DNA of 26,125 bases from Hypsibius dujardini. Lineage: Eukaryota > Tardigrada > Eutardigrada > Parachela > Hypsibiidae. The translations under genes were made by a program, and so were the position numbers. The notes under the pieces are model-generated. The model was given only the letters and a program-made list of their open reading frames with translations, had not been told where the DNA came from and did not search any database. Positions 1-11,624 of this stretch are shown piece after piece (positions within the stretch are counted from its first letter, which is position 1; each line of letters opens with the position of its first letter). The stretch is taken from the NCBI GenBank assembly GCA_001579985.1, contig LRSR01008778.1, positions 1 to 26,125 on the forward strand, read 5' to 3'.

Positions 1-17
1 TGTTTTTCTTGTTGCAG

Positions 18-891
18 GAGCTGGAGGGACTGAATATCAGCGGTAATCCAGGATTGGTACTTCAGTCGAAGATGTTTATGGCGCTGCCGAATCTGAAGAC
101 ACTCACCATGTCGCAGATGTCCAAATCCACCTTGCCACAGGACCTTTTCGCCTACGACAATTACATTGGCTATTTGGACATGTCGAACAATCGGCTGCTG
201 CAGCTGGATGATGAGTTCTTCCGACCGCTCGTCAATCTCCAGGTTGGTTCACTTTTTGTCGCGGTGCCTCGGTGCTAATCTTGTTGGAATGAAATTGACA
301 AGTTTAAAATACATTTTTTTAAATAAAACTATTCTTTTTAAGTTTATTCACATTATTGAAATAATTGGCTGCATCCGGTTGCCGGCACACGACCAATCTG
401 GCACACTCACAACACACACACACACACACACACCACCTGTTATATATCAAAAGCAGAGCCCTCATATTTAATTTCCGGTGTGCTGACGATGGCGGATCTC
501 GCGTCTAGTGGCCTCTCAACTCTTATAATCGTATTGTCGGGCGCACTATGCTGACCCAACAATGGCCTGGAGAGGCTGTGGTCTCCTATTGTATTCCACG
601 GGGCTTTACCGTTTTGTTGAGTTTGCGCCCCTTTGTTGCAGACATTAATCTTGGCGAACAACGAGCTGAACCGCGTGCCGGCCACCGTCGGCCTGCCAGG
701 TCTTCGGGCATTGGATCTCAGCGCCAACAGACTAACAAACTTCCCCGACAGTCTCGTCAACACCTTTTACACACCCTCTTCCTTCATGAAGTCCCTCAAG
801 CTCAATGGAAACCTCTGGAACTGTGACTGCGGTGTGGCCAGTCTCGGGAGATGGCTGGTGAGTAGGCATAGACAAACACACAGACACACGC

Positions 892-944
<53 letters not shown>

Positions 945-1488
945 AACACAGAAACGCAGAAACACAGAAACACAGAAACACAGACAAAATCAAAAGATAT
1001 ACCAAGGGTCCATATTTAAGAGTCTCCTATGTCTTTCGTAGGCAAGTCAAAGCGGAAATCCCGGTTACCCCGTGGTCTGTATCGGGAACGGCAACTTCAC
1101 CTGCCCAGTCTGTTACGAACCCGCCGGCATGCGTGGCACCCCGCTCAATTCCCTCTCCCCACAGCTCCTGGAGACGTGTGTGGACACTGGTCCCCGTCCC
1201 GTTGCTAGCAGCGCCAATGTGGACGTAATCATCGCCGTCGTGGTCTGCGTGATTGTCCTCATCATTGCGATCCTCCTGCTGGTGCTGTGGTACCGCAACC
1301 GACTTCACTCCTACCGGACGTACGAGGAGAAACGCAAGGATGGCGACGCTTTTGAGCACAACGGCGATATCGGGGACGTCTTTGAGGAAGTCCCACCGAT
1401 CAGCAAGCCCAAGAACGGCCTCCCCTCCAGTATAATCCACGTGGCGCCTCCTGTCTCCGCACTGCCCAAGCAGGAGTCCAATGTGTAG
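18..1488 (+). CDS. LRR transmembrane protein A, 3' part (three last coding exons; 5' end outside window)
   Basis: The exons I place are 18-242 (75 codons), 642-857 (72 codons) and 1042-1488, ending in TAG. All junctions are AG...GT and phase 0. The first two exons encode LRRs (LNISGNPGLVLQ, LDMSNNRLLQLDDEFF, LILANNELNRVP, LDLSANRLTNFPDSL). They lead into an LRRCT cap with the NLWNCDC motif and further cysteines in the last exon (VVCIGNGNFTCPVCYE). Next come a short stalk, one hydrophobic membrane segment (VIIAVVVCVIVLIIAILLLV) and a charged cytoplasmic tail of about 65 residues ending KQESNV. The topology is type I: extracellular LRRs for ligand binding or adhesion, with no TIR or kinase domain in the tail. 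No lesion is seen in this part. The neighbouring gene B (9825-13709) is a close paralogue and shows what the missing 5' exons probably encode. The precise ligand and family name cannot be told. Confidence 0.9.
858..1041 (+). repeat. (CAGA)n microsatellite in last intron of LRR gene A
   Basis: The intron opens with the donor gtgagt and about 35 bases later becomes nearly pure CAGA (about 891-942), then decays into CAGAAA-type words. The paralogous intron of gene B (13354-13538) starts with the same donor context (gtgagtaggcatagac) and holds a more degenerate CAGA tract in the same orientation, so the array predates the duplication. Reading frames on either strand here are low-complexity artefacts. 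Confidence 0.9.
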
Positions 1489-2930
1489 AGCGAACACCTG
1501 TTCGGTCTGTTCCTTTTTGTTGTTTTTCGTTTTTTTGGGTTGGGGGAATGTGCGAACAAGTTTTGAGTAGAATTTCGGTGATACAGAAATTCTATTTGGG
1601 ATGAATTGTTTTTCACATCTGCTGTTCTCCATGGCGCCTGTTTTTTCGGTCTTAGTCTTTTTATATGGAACGACGGGAGCGAGGGAACGAACGCTCGTTT
1701 GGCCAAATTTCAGATTATGTCGAATAATTTTTTGCCGTCTCTCTTTTTCCCTGTTTCCATTTGTTTCGCTCTCGTTATCTTGACGAAAGAGTTTGGTGGG
1801 GATTTATTCTTCGAACGGATCATGGGACTTTTTTTTGTAATTTTCCTCTCTTCTTTTTGGCAGCTCTGTAGTTGGATTTTATGCCATGGTTTTTTATTTT
1901 CAATTCTATAGCAGAACATTTTGATTCTGACCGGAGATGTCTGCCAGTCAGTCATGTCAATGGGGCAAACATAAAATAAACTTATCGTTACATTGATGAC
2001 GTGTACACATAGCATAATTAGCTTAATTTAAGAAAAATGGTAAGTGGAACAAACCGATGAAGGGTCATGTCGGGGGTATGAATAATGGCCATAAGAGAAA
2101 GTTCTGCGGCCAGACAAATGAACAGCTTCCCATCAACAATGATCCCCCAGAAGTGTTAACCTTTTCTCGAAGCAAGTGTGCATCTGGCCTGTGCTTCTGG
2201 CATGTGCATCTTCTCCACAGTCATCCATTTGTTTGCCCTCGTATGACATAACTTTGGCTTTTTTGACAGACTGAGCGTGAAGTTGAGCTTTTGAGAGCGC
2301 GAGGAAGGGCACGGCGAAGGGGAAGGAATGGGTAGATAATTGTATCCTCCCATGTCCTTGCCCGTATGAAATAGGGTGTACATAACTCATGCACATGCCT
2401 ATGGACGCAGTGAAATAAGTATTTAATTTTTTTCTTGTTTTCGTTTTTAGTAAAAGCAATTTTCGTACTTATTCTTTTCTGAAGATTTTAGTTTTTCTGT
2501 GTTTTCACTATTCCTTAAACTGGATCTTCGTAGTTTCCCTTTTTCGCTTTTTTTGTATTTATCATGTAGGCTCGACGAGACAATGACAAGCGAGCAAACA
2601 CGATGATTGACACCAGTATAGAGTACAGTATAGAGTTCAGTATATCAGAGTTATATCAGTGTAGAGTTCTTTCGAGTCGGATTGATGTTTTCAGTGTCCA
2701 CCAATCCAGGGATGCGCGCTCGAAGCACTTTCCTGTAAAACTACAGTTACAGAGCAGGAGAATTAGATGAGCTCCACCGCTGTTCTTAATCTAAATATTC
2801 CGTGTAGCGTGGGGGAAAGACGGCTTAGATAAAACATCACGAGGGCGAGGATATATTCGAAAACCACGAGAACTCATTCTTCAGCAGTCTTTTTTCGGAC
2901 TAATTTTATCTAATTTTATTGTGAAAAATC
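1489..2930. other. 3' UTR of LRR gene A and intergenic spacer
   Basis: AT-rich sequence follows the stop of gene A. A canonical AATAAA at 1975-1980 could end the gene A transcript. From about 2610 to 2670 there are short irregular repeats of AGTATAGAGT type. The last 80 bases hold a likely core promoter for the trefoil gene at 2931. I see no coding exon. Confidence 0.6.
2852..2886 (+). promoter_or_regulatory. probable core promoter of trefoil gene C (TATA + initiator)
   Basis: A TATATT box at 2852-2857 is followed, about 31 bases downstream, by a TTCAGC initiator-like site (A at about 2883). That is the usual TATA-to-start spacing of animal promoters. The ATG at 2931 would leave a 5' UTR of about 48 bases with no upstream ATG. 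Confidence 0.45.
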
Positions 2931-3542
2931 ATGTGGAAGTTTAGTGGACATCTGACGTTTTTGGTGTGCGGACTGTTATTCCTAGCTACCAAGCCGGTGT
3001 TCGGACAGAGACTCCAATGCGGTGCGAAGGAGACTCAGGGCGAATGTGGCGTGGAATGCGGAGACGGAAGTGAGACAGCCTGCACCGCCTTGGGATGCTG
3101 CTTCGAACATGCCTCCAACGGGTTTGGGACTCGCTGCTACAACCCCGGAACGGTCAGCGTCCGACCGGAATGCCTCGATTTCCCGCACAAGTGCCATCAC
3201 GACGACGATGACGACCGCGAGTACGACGAGTACCACAACAACTCCGACGACCACATCCACTTCCATGACGAAGCGGACCCCGGCAGGCGTGTACAATTGT
3301 GGCCCGGAAACTAGAATCACGGAAGCGCACGTGGAGAACGCCAAGTGTCAGGTAAACAGCATTCCTCACATACCTCTGCTATCTACACATAATTTGTGCT
3401 TGCAATTAGGAACCTAAACGGATTAGGATTCTTTAGCAGGCTGTTGGCAGAGATGGTTTCGAACGAAGTGAGTTGATTACGTCTGATACTGCAATAGTGG
3501 TGCGAATTCAATAAAAGGTTAAAATATTAATGATTGATTGAT

Positions 3543-3874
3543 TATTTCGCCGGCTTACGGTTATAGTCAAGCTGTTAAACATGTTTTGCTTCTAACTTAA
3601 ATGTTAATTATTCAAAAATAAAATAGTTAACCTTGTTATTATGGTTTGGTTAAAAATTGCCGCTATTTCTACTCACATTGTTTTTCAAGCCGTGATTTTT
3701 TTAAAATTAAATTAAATTATTTAAAAGAAAATAATACACATTACTACTACGCCTTCTTTTAAAGATTGCCGCTATTTCGGCTTACGGTTTAGCCAACTAG
3801 CTGTAAAACATTTTGTCTAAATTTATGTTAAATTATTTAAAAATGAAATAATATGCCTTGTTACTGGGCTTTGT
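3543..3874. repeat. three diverged tandem copies of an AT-rich ~110-bp unit in intron 1 of trefoil gene C
   Basis: Blocks starting near 3543, 3655 and 3765 share the words TTGCCGCTATTTC, GGCTTACGGTT, AAAATAATA and CCTTGTTA in the same order and orientation. The first and third copies are the most alike. No reading frame is associated with them. Confidence 0.6.
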
Positions 3875-4067
3875 TTTACTGGCTGACGCTCAGCCAATCC
3901 GTGTGGGCGGCTTTCAATACATTTGAAAGCAGAATGCCGTGAACTGATAAACCCTTTGTGTATAAAGTTTTTTTTGGCGAATTATACCCTATTAAACTTT
4001 ACTTTATTCTTATTTGTTATATACATTGGATTTGTGGCTCATTAACAGATGAAAACGCCTAACAGTC

Positions 4068-4752
4068 CGAGGTAAAACTTTTAATTCGGCTAGCTTTTTG
4101 CGTTCCATGCTATCTCAGTGTCAGTGACTTGACACAGACGTTGAAACTTTGATAAAGTCAAAGAAAATTTTGCCAACAAGAGGAACTTGAGAGAGGCAGG
4201 AATACTTTTGCAGAGTTCAGACGACTGTTTTGAAAAAATGTCACGGGAGTTCGCGGGCACCCGGACGCAGTACGGCTTCTTAACTAAATACGTGGTGCAG
4301 TGGACTCTGAATCACGTCGACCCGTGCCAAGGAAGGGTTGGAAATATTATTTGAATACAAGGAACTAGTGAACTGCACACTAAACTGCACTGCAAAGACT
4401 CTACAGCCAAGCGGTCGGCTTAAATAGTGCACAAATAGTACAGACACAGTAAGAAGAAGTACGAACTGTCAGAACTAATTAACTACAACTGCACGCAGCA
4501 ACTGGTTTCTAGTGTGAAAATGTAATAGCACTAAAACAGGCAGTGACTCACGAACAGAACTAAAAAAAGAGTCGTGACAAAAACAAGGAACATTTTTGCT
4601 GGAAAAGAAACGGGATTGAGGCTGTAGAGGCGCCGCTTGCAGGTTTAGCTCAGGCATGGTAGTGAAAAGTCCGACACTGGCGCCCCCTGCTTCCCCTACT
4701 TAGCCGAATTAAAAGCAATTTCGACGTTTACCGAATTAAAAGTTTTACCTCG
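4068..4752. mobile_element. 685-bp interval bounded by perfect 22-bp inverted repeats (non-autonomous DNA transposon candidate)
   Basis: The sequence at 4068-4089 (CGAGGTAAAACTTTTAATTC + GG) is the exact reverse complement of 4731-4752. A partial extra copy of the inner motif (GCCGAATTAAAAG) lies at 4703-4715. The dinucleotide TA occurs at 4060-4061 and at 4753-4754, near both ends, as expected for TA-targeting Tc1/mariner/pogo-type elements, but the left edge is offset by a few bases. No transposase frame is seen inside. The element sits in intron 1 of trefoil gene C. Confidence 0.6.
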
Positions 4753-4759
4753 TACCGTA

Positions 4760-4886
4760 CTGTCTCGATTATTTGGTGCTGCGTTTTAGATCCACCGTAT
4801 GTTATGACTGCAATGAAGCACAGTGTGTGCGGTCATAATGTACGGGTGGCTCTAAAAAGCAGAACCAGTTGGTTGAGACGGTACAG
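4760..4886. mobile_element. 127-bp hairpin MITE, TA-flanked
   Basis: The two halves are imperfect reverse complements over most of their length. For example TTTTAGATCCACC on the left pairs with GGGTGGCTCTAAAA on the right, and GTTATGAC with GTCATAAT. TA lies at 4758-4759 and 4887-4888, and both ends begin CTGT when read inwards. It abuts the preceding inverted-repeat element and ends 32 bases before exon 2 of trefoil gene C. Confidence 0.6.
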
Positions 4887-5378
4887 TATCGTATGAATTC
4901 TAGTCTTTAACGCTGGAGATGTGGATACGAAAGCCACGCTCTGGTCACGTCACTTCCTGGTCCCCGGCTGCCGCAATCTCACCAACACCCACAAGGTTCC
5001 CAAACTGTCCTTTTCCATAGCGGGAGGCGACCTGACGCTTCGATGGGGAGATAAATTATGCTGGTCAAGCTACAGCAAGACTCAGGAACCGCATTGTGTT
5101 GTGTTATATTTCGCCAGACGATCAAACAGACATTCCACACTAGCCCAATGAATAAATCTGGTTAGTGTCGCTTCAATAATACATTGTATATTAAATACTA
5201 TTGGATCCAGCTACAAAGTTTAATTAAATAAAGACATTTATTTTGTGAAAAGAAAAGACACGTTTCTATAACATAAATATGTTTATCATATATCATAAGT
5301 TTGAAATAAAAAAAATCAAACCCGGAAGCGAAGCTGTGAGGTATTCATAAGTTGCATCCAGAGGGCTGGAATTGAGAA

Positions 5379-5432
5379 TGTCTGTCTGTCTGTCTGTCTG
5401 TTTCTCTGTTTCTCTGTTTCTCTGTCTGTCTG
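5379..5432. repeat. (TGTC)n / (TCTGTT)n microsatellite in intron 2 of trefoil gene C
   Basis: TGTC units are followed by TTTCTCTG units and more TGTC, ending about 55 bases before the exon 3 acceptor (ggtttcag). It lies within the polypyrimidine-rich 3' part of the intron. Confidence 0.85.
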
Positions 5433-5734
5433 TTTGTCTCGTACAGAAGTGCGTATGTTTTTGTATCTGGACTTGTGTGAGGTTTCAGGGGCGCAGCGTG
5501 GTGGCCTTCATGAGACGCAACAACGCCCTGAAAGTGCTGGATGATGCATGCAATATCCTCTGAACCAGCAAAAGCGATCCAAACTGAGGGCCGGAACTGA
5601 CAGTGTTTTGCATACGCAGCGAAGGCGCCGGAAAAGTAGCTTTCTCCCTTCTCCATGAAATTCTGGCAATAGCTTTGGCCCCGGTGATCTGGAACATTGA
5701 GATGGACAAATACGCGTGCGGACTTCCGCTCTAA

Positions 5735-8700
5735 GCTATGCAGGGATGACGTTTATAGGCCCAAGGTATTTTGCTTTGACAACTTCAGCAGCAATTACGT
5801 TTTCTAGAATCCGAGTTTTCCGCTGGCTTATGCCTAGATGGCTTTCGAGTTGGGACAACTCAAATACGTAATTTTTTCTGAGCTTGGGACCTTCACTGTT
5901 CATTTTTCGTAATGGCCAAATCTCATCTATAGACTAGCCGAAATTTTATAATACTGAAAATAGTTCCACTACCAATGTAAAATGTTTAGTAATATCAGAT
6001 ATTTAGAAAAAGAAATCCGTTGTTCTTTCTGATAGCAGAAATTGCTGCACTTCTAACTAAGGCGAGAAAAACCGTTTCAAAATTTGTAAGCACCTATTCC
6101 TGTGGTCAGCGAGTTTGAGCTTTTAAGCGAGGGCTAGGGACTGATAGTAGGAATTAAGTAAGATGATAATTAGTTAATAATAGTGGAATGGTGGCTACCG
6201 ATCGGTAGTGCGAATTAGTAACGAATTAGTATCGACTGGGGCGTGAGAATCTCAATATAGAAACCACTGAAAACTCTGCAGCCTGATGGCTTTAAAAAGT
6301 TTCTGATTTTGTTTTTTGTTATCCCTTTTAAAATTGTTTTAGTTTCGTTCAGCCCTTAATTCTCCTTCTAAAATTGCTGGGAAAGTGCAAATTTTGTTAA
6401 CTGGACAGTGGATGGTCGTCGGTGAACAAAACAGCTTATTGCGGGATTACGGTATCATTGGAGCTTGCACCAAAACAACAAAATGGGATTTTTTTCATTC
6501 CGACTAGAATGGATACTCAGTTTGTGCCCTAGAATTTGATGGGTTTGAGTCGAAGAAAAATAATTGTAACAAACACTACTTTTTCTCATCCATATCACCA
6601 CTCCCAACACCGCCATTTGTTTGGGATTTTTTCTTCGAATTCAAAAAAATGTGTTTTTTAGTGTCTGGGGGCATGAAAGCTTTATTGAACGGTTTTATAA
6701 TAAACAACGGCTCTCGGACTCAATAAAACGTCATTTTGAGGTCTGAGTTAGCTGTCATGAGCACCCCGATCAGCTTGGGTGTGAAATAGTCTCAAAACTC
6801 TTTTGGAAAAGTGCAGTTAGGTGACGGGGCTCCTTGTTGGGTTTCTTGTTTAAATTTCTCAATCTTTCATTTCAAATGCAGTCATGGGATGTTTAGATTC
6901 TGATTACGCAAGAGGAATTGACAGTGGCTGCAGCAGGTTGCAAGAAAGGTGTTTTTTGGTATCCCCGCATTCAAAATTGCTGCCTGACTCTATTTGATTC
7001 CCACTCTAATTTTTCCTCCATTGATATTCCTTACCAAAAATGGTAAAATTCCTCAGAATTATAAGGTCAATTCGCATATTTAATTGTGTTTTTTACTCTG
7101 TTAGAACTATCTTCTTTGAGATTTTTAACGGTATTCTACCCAACAAATATATTGTCCGCATGCATCGGATATTTGAGGGAGGTAATGGGCTATTCGATCG
7201 TGCCATCTAATTGGGATTACTCAATGCATGAGTTAGGCATTTTTTTGTTGGAAGATCGGATCTCAAAAATGAGTTCTCCCACAGTGTGTAGCTTGGTAAA
7301 CACGTGACCCCAAGTAGGCCTTCGCTGATTTGTGTCCTCACCCATCACATGCTAGGATAGGGTATGTAGTGGACTTTCATTCGCCAAACAACAAAACGAG
7401 TTTAGCGAGGGATTGAAATATGAAAACTTTATTAGATCGCTGGAGCGACAGAGGGACCTGAATTCAGCCGTCTGGGTTCCTGGCCCGAAACTTTTTACCT
7501 GCCTCCGCACATTCAGTGGCTTTCATTTCAATAGAAGCATTGGTGAACAGACTTTTCAAAAACGTGAATCCTATTTGTGCGGCCATCTGATTTGGAAGAC
7601 TGTAGCGGCGCAACGTTAGCCAAGGTGCCTGCTCGCGTGACTAGTCGCAGGCGTCATCGCCAAACAATTTGAATTTTGCGGTTCCAAACCTTTGAATGGT
7701 TTCGCTACTGGCGATTAAAAAGCCCAATGAATTCGCTTCGATTTTGTTCCAGATTTTGGGAAATGCAGCTCTACGGCAGGGAGAAATGAGCAGACGAATT
7801 TGAGTTTTGCACCCTAAACTTTGGACAGAGAGAAAAGCCGTTTTCCCGGACACGGAATTCAACTTTGACCCGTGCTGCGACTGTTCTCTCCAAAATTTGT
7901 TTTTTATATTTTCGGAAGGTATAATAGTTTAAGGTAATATCGGCTGTTTCAGATTTCATGTCAGATCTAAATAAAAAAAATTGCGAGGAGAATAAGATTG
8001 CGGACAGAATGTTGACAGGGAATCCGCTGTGTGTCTTCTTCCCCGAGCCGATTTATTTTTTCTTTACCGAGCTGACCTACTTTTTTCATTATTTTTCCCT
8101 TACTCAACTGAGGTTCAGCTACTAGAAACAGGGCCTAATTACTTTCAATGCATGACCGACTCTTGGGAAAAATTTAGGTGACATTACTTTTTTAGGGGCC
8201 CTCATATCACTGACTCTCGCTCTCTCTCTGCCTGCCTACCCCTTGGGAATTATGAAGCACATGGAATTATCAATAATGCCTTGCCTTGGATTGCTTACAT
8301 TGCTTGCCTGTTAATGGGGGTGACTCGTCGTCCGCAGACAAGCAAGCAGCTCTCGTTTCTTTTGTGTTGTGTACTGGAGTTTGAGTGCGTATCTCGTATT
8401 TGGCGTACCCGTTTCACGGTAAACTAAGGGGAGACCTCTCTTTACAAATGTTGCCTGTGACTGTGTGATAGAGTTCGCTCTAGTAACGCTTTTAGGCTTT
8501 GTTTGCCTTACTGTGTGCGACCCCTTTTTCCCGTTTCACCCCCACCATCTAACCATCTCTCTTTTTGCCTTTGTTTTGCAGATGATCCGGCTTGAAAGAC
8601 TTGATTCGCGTTGTTGTCTGCCGCGGCTTCCGCTTGGACTATTATCATTTTGTCGCCTCTATTTTCTGGGGCGGGGGTTTCGTATTAATCAGAGAGAGTT

Positions 8701-9755
8701 GGCTTACATAGACGAGGGGAAGAAATGATGAGGAGCGGTAGCTCCGAAGTAAAAGGGAAGGGAAACGATGAGAACCCAACACTACGGTAGAATGAAGAAC
8801 TAAAATAGACTGACTAAGAAAAGACGCACACACTGTGAGTATATCCAGTATAGGGAACCGGTCGCGGCACACAGGCTCGCGCGGATAACAATCGCCCAGC
8901 CGAACACTTCCGGTTCGACTATATTTCTGACAACACACAAACATACAACAAACAAACACTCAAGTACATGAGCGGTAAGCAATGGCTACGTGGAGGACGA
9001 TTGAAGTCCACCAGTCCAGTCATGAAACTACCCGCAACAATTTGTCTGACTGACTGGAATCTGGAACTGGGATCTCTTTCCTCGGAGATTAGAGGATTTG
9101 TCTGAGAATTGGTTTTTTGTCTGTCTGTCTGTTTCACTGACTGACTGGATTCGTGACTGGAATTTCTATTGAGCGGATCGTTTACTGCGCGTCTTGTGTC
9201 TCTGTCGGTGTGTGGGCGCATGACTGCAACCTGGGCGGAACTGATCATTTCTTGAAACCGGTGGGTGAGGTTTATGTCTTCGCATTCCCATTGTTAAGTT
9301 TCGGAAGCTGCGTCGTGTGCTCGGACTGTTTTTGTTGATTGCTGTGGGATTTTTCTGACTGCGTGACTGGCACGTGTTACAGTTTTCATCTACCTGCTTG
9401 TCTGTCTGACTTGACTGTCTCGAGGTGTAGTTGAATGCCTGTCAATCGGATTGACTGACTGTCTGTTTATCTACTTCACTGGCTGGCTGTCAAAATCGTT
9501 GTCTGCGTCTGTATCTTGCCTGATTGCCTGACTGGTTCATTGTCTGTCTGCAGTTATTCTCCCCTTCGGTGTCTGCCTGATCCTTTTTTATCATTTTGTG
9601 TAATGGTCGATCGATCTGAAGGGGTTTGGTGCCTATCTGTCTGTCTGTTTTTCTGTTTGTTTGATGTGTCTGCCTGCCAGTTTGTCTCTTTGTCATACTG
9701 TCTGTGCCTGCCTGTTTTTCATCAAGTTTACATTTAATTTTATTTCCCTGTTCAG
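5735..9755. other. gene-poor stretch between trefoil gene C and LRR gene B; possible non-coding 5' exons of B
   Basis: I see no convincing coding exon over about 4 kb. The frames present are short and have neither exon borders nor recognisable residues. From about 9040 to 9720 the sequence is crowded with CTGACTGA, TGTCTGTC and CCTGCCTG words, which looks like a decayed tetranucleotide array. Two strong acceptor-like sites occur: tttgttttgcag ending at about 8580, and tttccctgttcag ending at 9755. The second immediately precedes the first coding exon of LRR gene B, so upstream UTR exons probably lie here. Confidence 0.5.
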
Positions 9756-10574
9756 GCTCCGTTTCCTTGGGTGTCTGGCTCTCTCCAGACATCGATCATC
9801 AATCCAAAGAAAACTGCTCCAAAAATGAGGGCAACGACGTTCCAACTAGACTTGTCCTTCCTTCTCCCTGCAGTATTTCTGAGCCTTGTTTGCCTTACCG
9901 GTGTGACCGTGCCCTCTGTCCGCAGATGTGCATCTGCGACATTGACGAACGCGGTCGGTCGAGAACACGCTGCGAGAACGGCGACGTCAACATCCCCGCC
10001 AACCTGGACCTCAACTCCCTGGACCAGGATACCAAGGTGCTGATTGTGAGCAGCAGGGACCCGAGCCGACGGAACCAGTTCCAGCTAAACGGCAACATGT
10101 TCGCCAATAAGCGCTTCGAGGAGATTCATTTATCAAATTCCCAGTTGGATTTCATCGGGGACAGTACTTTCATCTTGGTTTCCAATACGCTCCAGGTTGG
10201 CCACATAATAGTTGAAACTAAATTATGATAAATATTTTAAATAAAATAATTAAATTAGGTTTTTCTTTCAATTTAAGTTATTTCGTCTTATAGTTTTTAT
10301 ATAGTCCTCGGATATTTTTAATTACTTACCGAAAGTTTTGCTATATTTATTTTAAAGAAATGTTCATGGTCACACAATATTTCTCTTTTTCGGTATTTAT
10401 TTAATATATTTTTATTGTGCCTGAAGTACCGGAAGTCGCGTTGTGTTTGTGTTGGAAAATTAGAACATTTTAGGTGTGCAAAATGATATGTTCATTCGAA
10501 AAATTTATTAACCAAAATTATTTAATTTTAAAATTTGAAGAAATTTATGTTTTTATTCAAAGTTTTGGTTTAAA

Positions 10575-10628
10575 TAATAAATAATAATTAATAATTAATT
10601 AACAATAAATAATAAATAATAAATAATA
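10575..10628. repeat. AT-only (AATAAT)n low-complexity tract in intron 1 of LRR gene B
   Basis: Irregular AATAAT/TAATTAATT words fill about 55 bases with almost no G or C, inside a generally AT-rich intron (10196-10725). Confidence 0.8.
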
Positions 10629-10975
10629 TAGAAATATGTACAGTGTGTTAGTAAGAAAATTTATTTCCTCAATCGTAAAAAAATGTTTAGTTTTAACAAG
10701 CCAACATTTTTGCTCTTGCTTGTAGGTATTAAACCTGGCTGGCAATTCGTTGCTAATGCTGAATGAGAATAACTTTCGAAACCTCTCCAAACTGACACAT
10801 CTACATCTGGACCACAACCGCATCCAGTCCGTGAATTCGGCCATGTTCTCCTACCTGACTGGGCTCAAGACCTTGACGATCACCCACAACCTCATTAGTG
10901 ACGTACCCCAACGGATGGGTCTTCAGTTGGGGAAACTCGAGGTGGGGCGACATGTCTTAGTTTATAGCGGGACAA

Positions 10976-11062
10976 TATGCAGACAGACAGAAGGACGGTC
11001 AGTTAGATAGGCAAATAAACAAACACAAAGGCAAGCAGATACAGACCGACAGACAGACAGAC

Positions 11063-11097
<35 letters not shown>

Positions 11098-11111
11098 AGG
11101 ACAGACAAACA
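10976..11111. repeat. (CAGA)n microsatellite in intron 2 of LRR gene B
   Basis: CAGACAGA runs from about 11047 to 11097 are flanked by degenerate CAGA/CAAA words, starting about 35 bases after the donor of exon 10726-10941. Confidence 0.85.
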
Positions 11112-11624
11112 GGCAGATTAAATCAGACGTCACATGACCCTCTGACCCTGGTCTGATTGCTCATCTTCGCGCACTTTTTTTCTGATTGCACTTCTCAGAC
11201 ACACGACCAGTTTTGTCTATATAAAGCTTAAGAGTCAGCCGGACGCTTTCCGTCGCACATTGCAAAGATAGTCTCGCTCGTGGCCACTTTGTGACCTCTT
11301 GCTGTTTAATGTCTGTTTGCCTGTCTTCCGTCAGTTCTTGATTTATAGAACAATTCTCTTAAAGTGTTTCTTGTTTAACTCGTTTTCTTGACTAACTGGT
11401 TTGGCTTACCTTCACCGCTAACGCCACCCACCCACTCACCCACCCACCTGTTACTCATGAAGCGATGACTAAAAAGTGACCTCTCCCTTTTCATTTGAAG
11501 GTTCTCGACATGAGTAGCAACCCGCTTGGAGTACCAGTCATCGGGGATGTCAAGCAGACTATTCCCGAAAGTTTCTTCCAGGACTTTACCAATCTCCAAG
11601 TCTTAGGTATATGCTCGTGGACCT

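Larger units (their letters stand above)
2931..5734 (+). pseudogene. trefoil-domain secreted protein C (broken paralogue; exons 2931-3351, 4919-5085, 5489-5734)
   Basis: Exon 1 encodes a signal peptide (MWKFSGHLTFLVCGLLFL..., cut near VFG/Q) and a trefoil-like domain (QCGAKETQGECGVEC ... CTALGCCFEHASNGFGTRCYNP), then PECLDFPHK. A +1 frame change near 3190 is then needed to enter a Thr-rich linker ending YNCGPETRITEAHVENAKCQ before a GT donor at 3352. Exon 2 carries FLVPGCRNLT and GGDLTLRWGDKLCW. Its donor reads CAG-GA at 5086-5087, where both paralogues have CAG-GT. Exon 3 (GRSVVAFMRRNNALKVLDDACNI) has TGA at 5561-5563 where copies D and E have TGG, another TGA at 5585-5587, and ends at TAA 5732-5734 after DKYACGLPL. 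With a frameshift, a lost donor and two nonsense codons, the full-length protein cannot be made. The first 127 codons (2931-3314) remain an open frame of their own. Exon 1 ends in phase 0 but exon 2 needs phase 1, so an unseen exon between them is possible. Confidence 0.75.

Noticed and set aside
732-1005. Minus-strand frames rich in CLSVCLSVCL
   Set aside because: Translation of the (CAGA)n microsatellite; every frame of such a repeat is open.
3180-3210. Programmed frameshift at the trefoil-linker junction (C and D both shift there)
   Set aside because: The shifts go in different directions (+1 in C, -1 in D), no shared slippery site is seen, and copy E needs none.
7413-7619. 68-residue frame
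   Set aside because: AT-rich surroundings, no recognisable motif, no splice sites or paralogue in the window.
8465-8728. 87-residue frame starting with a hydrophobic stretch
   Set aside because: No ATG at its start, no LRR or trefoil residues, and it crosses a strong acceptor-like site; could at most overlap a UTR exon.
10976-11111. Regular repeat resembling a CRISPR array
   Set aside because: Pure tetranucleotide microsatellite without unique spacers in a eukaryotic intron.
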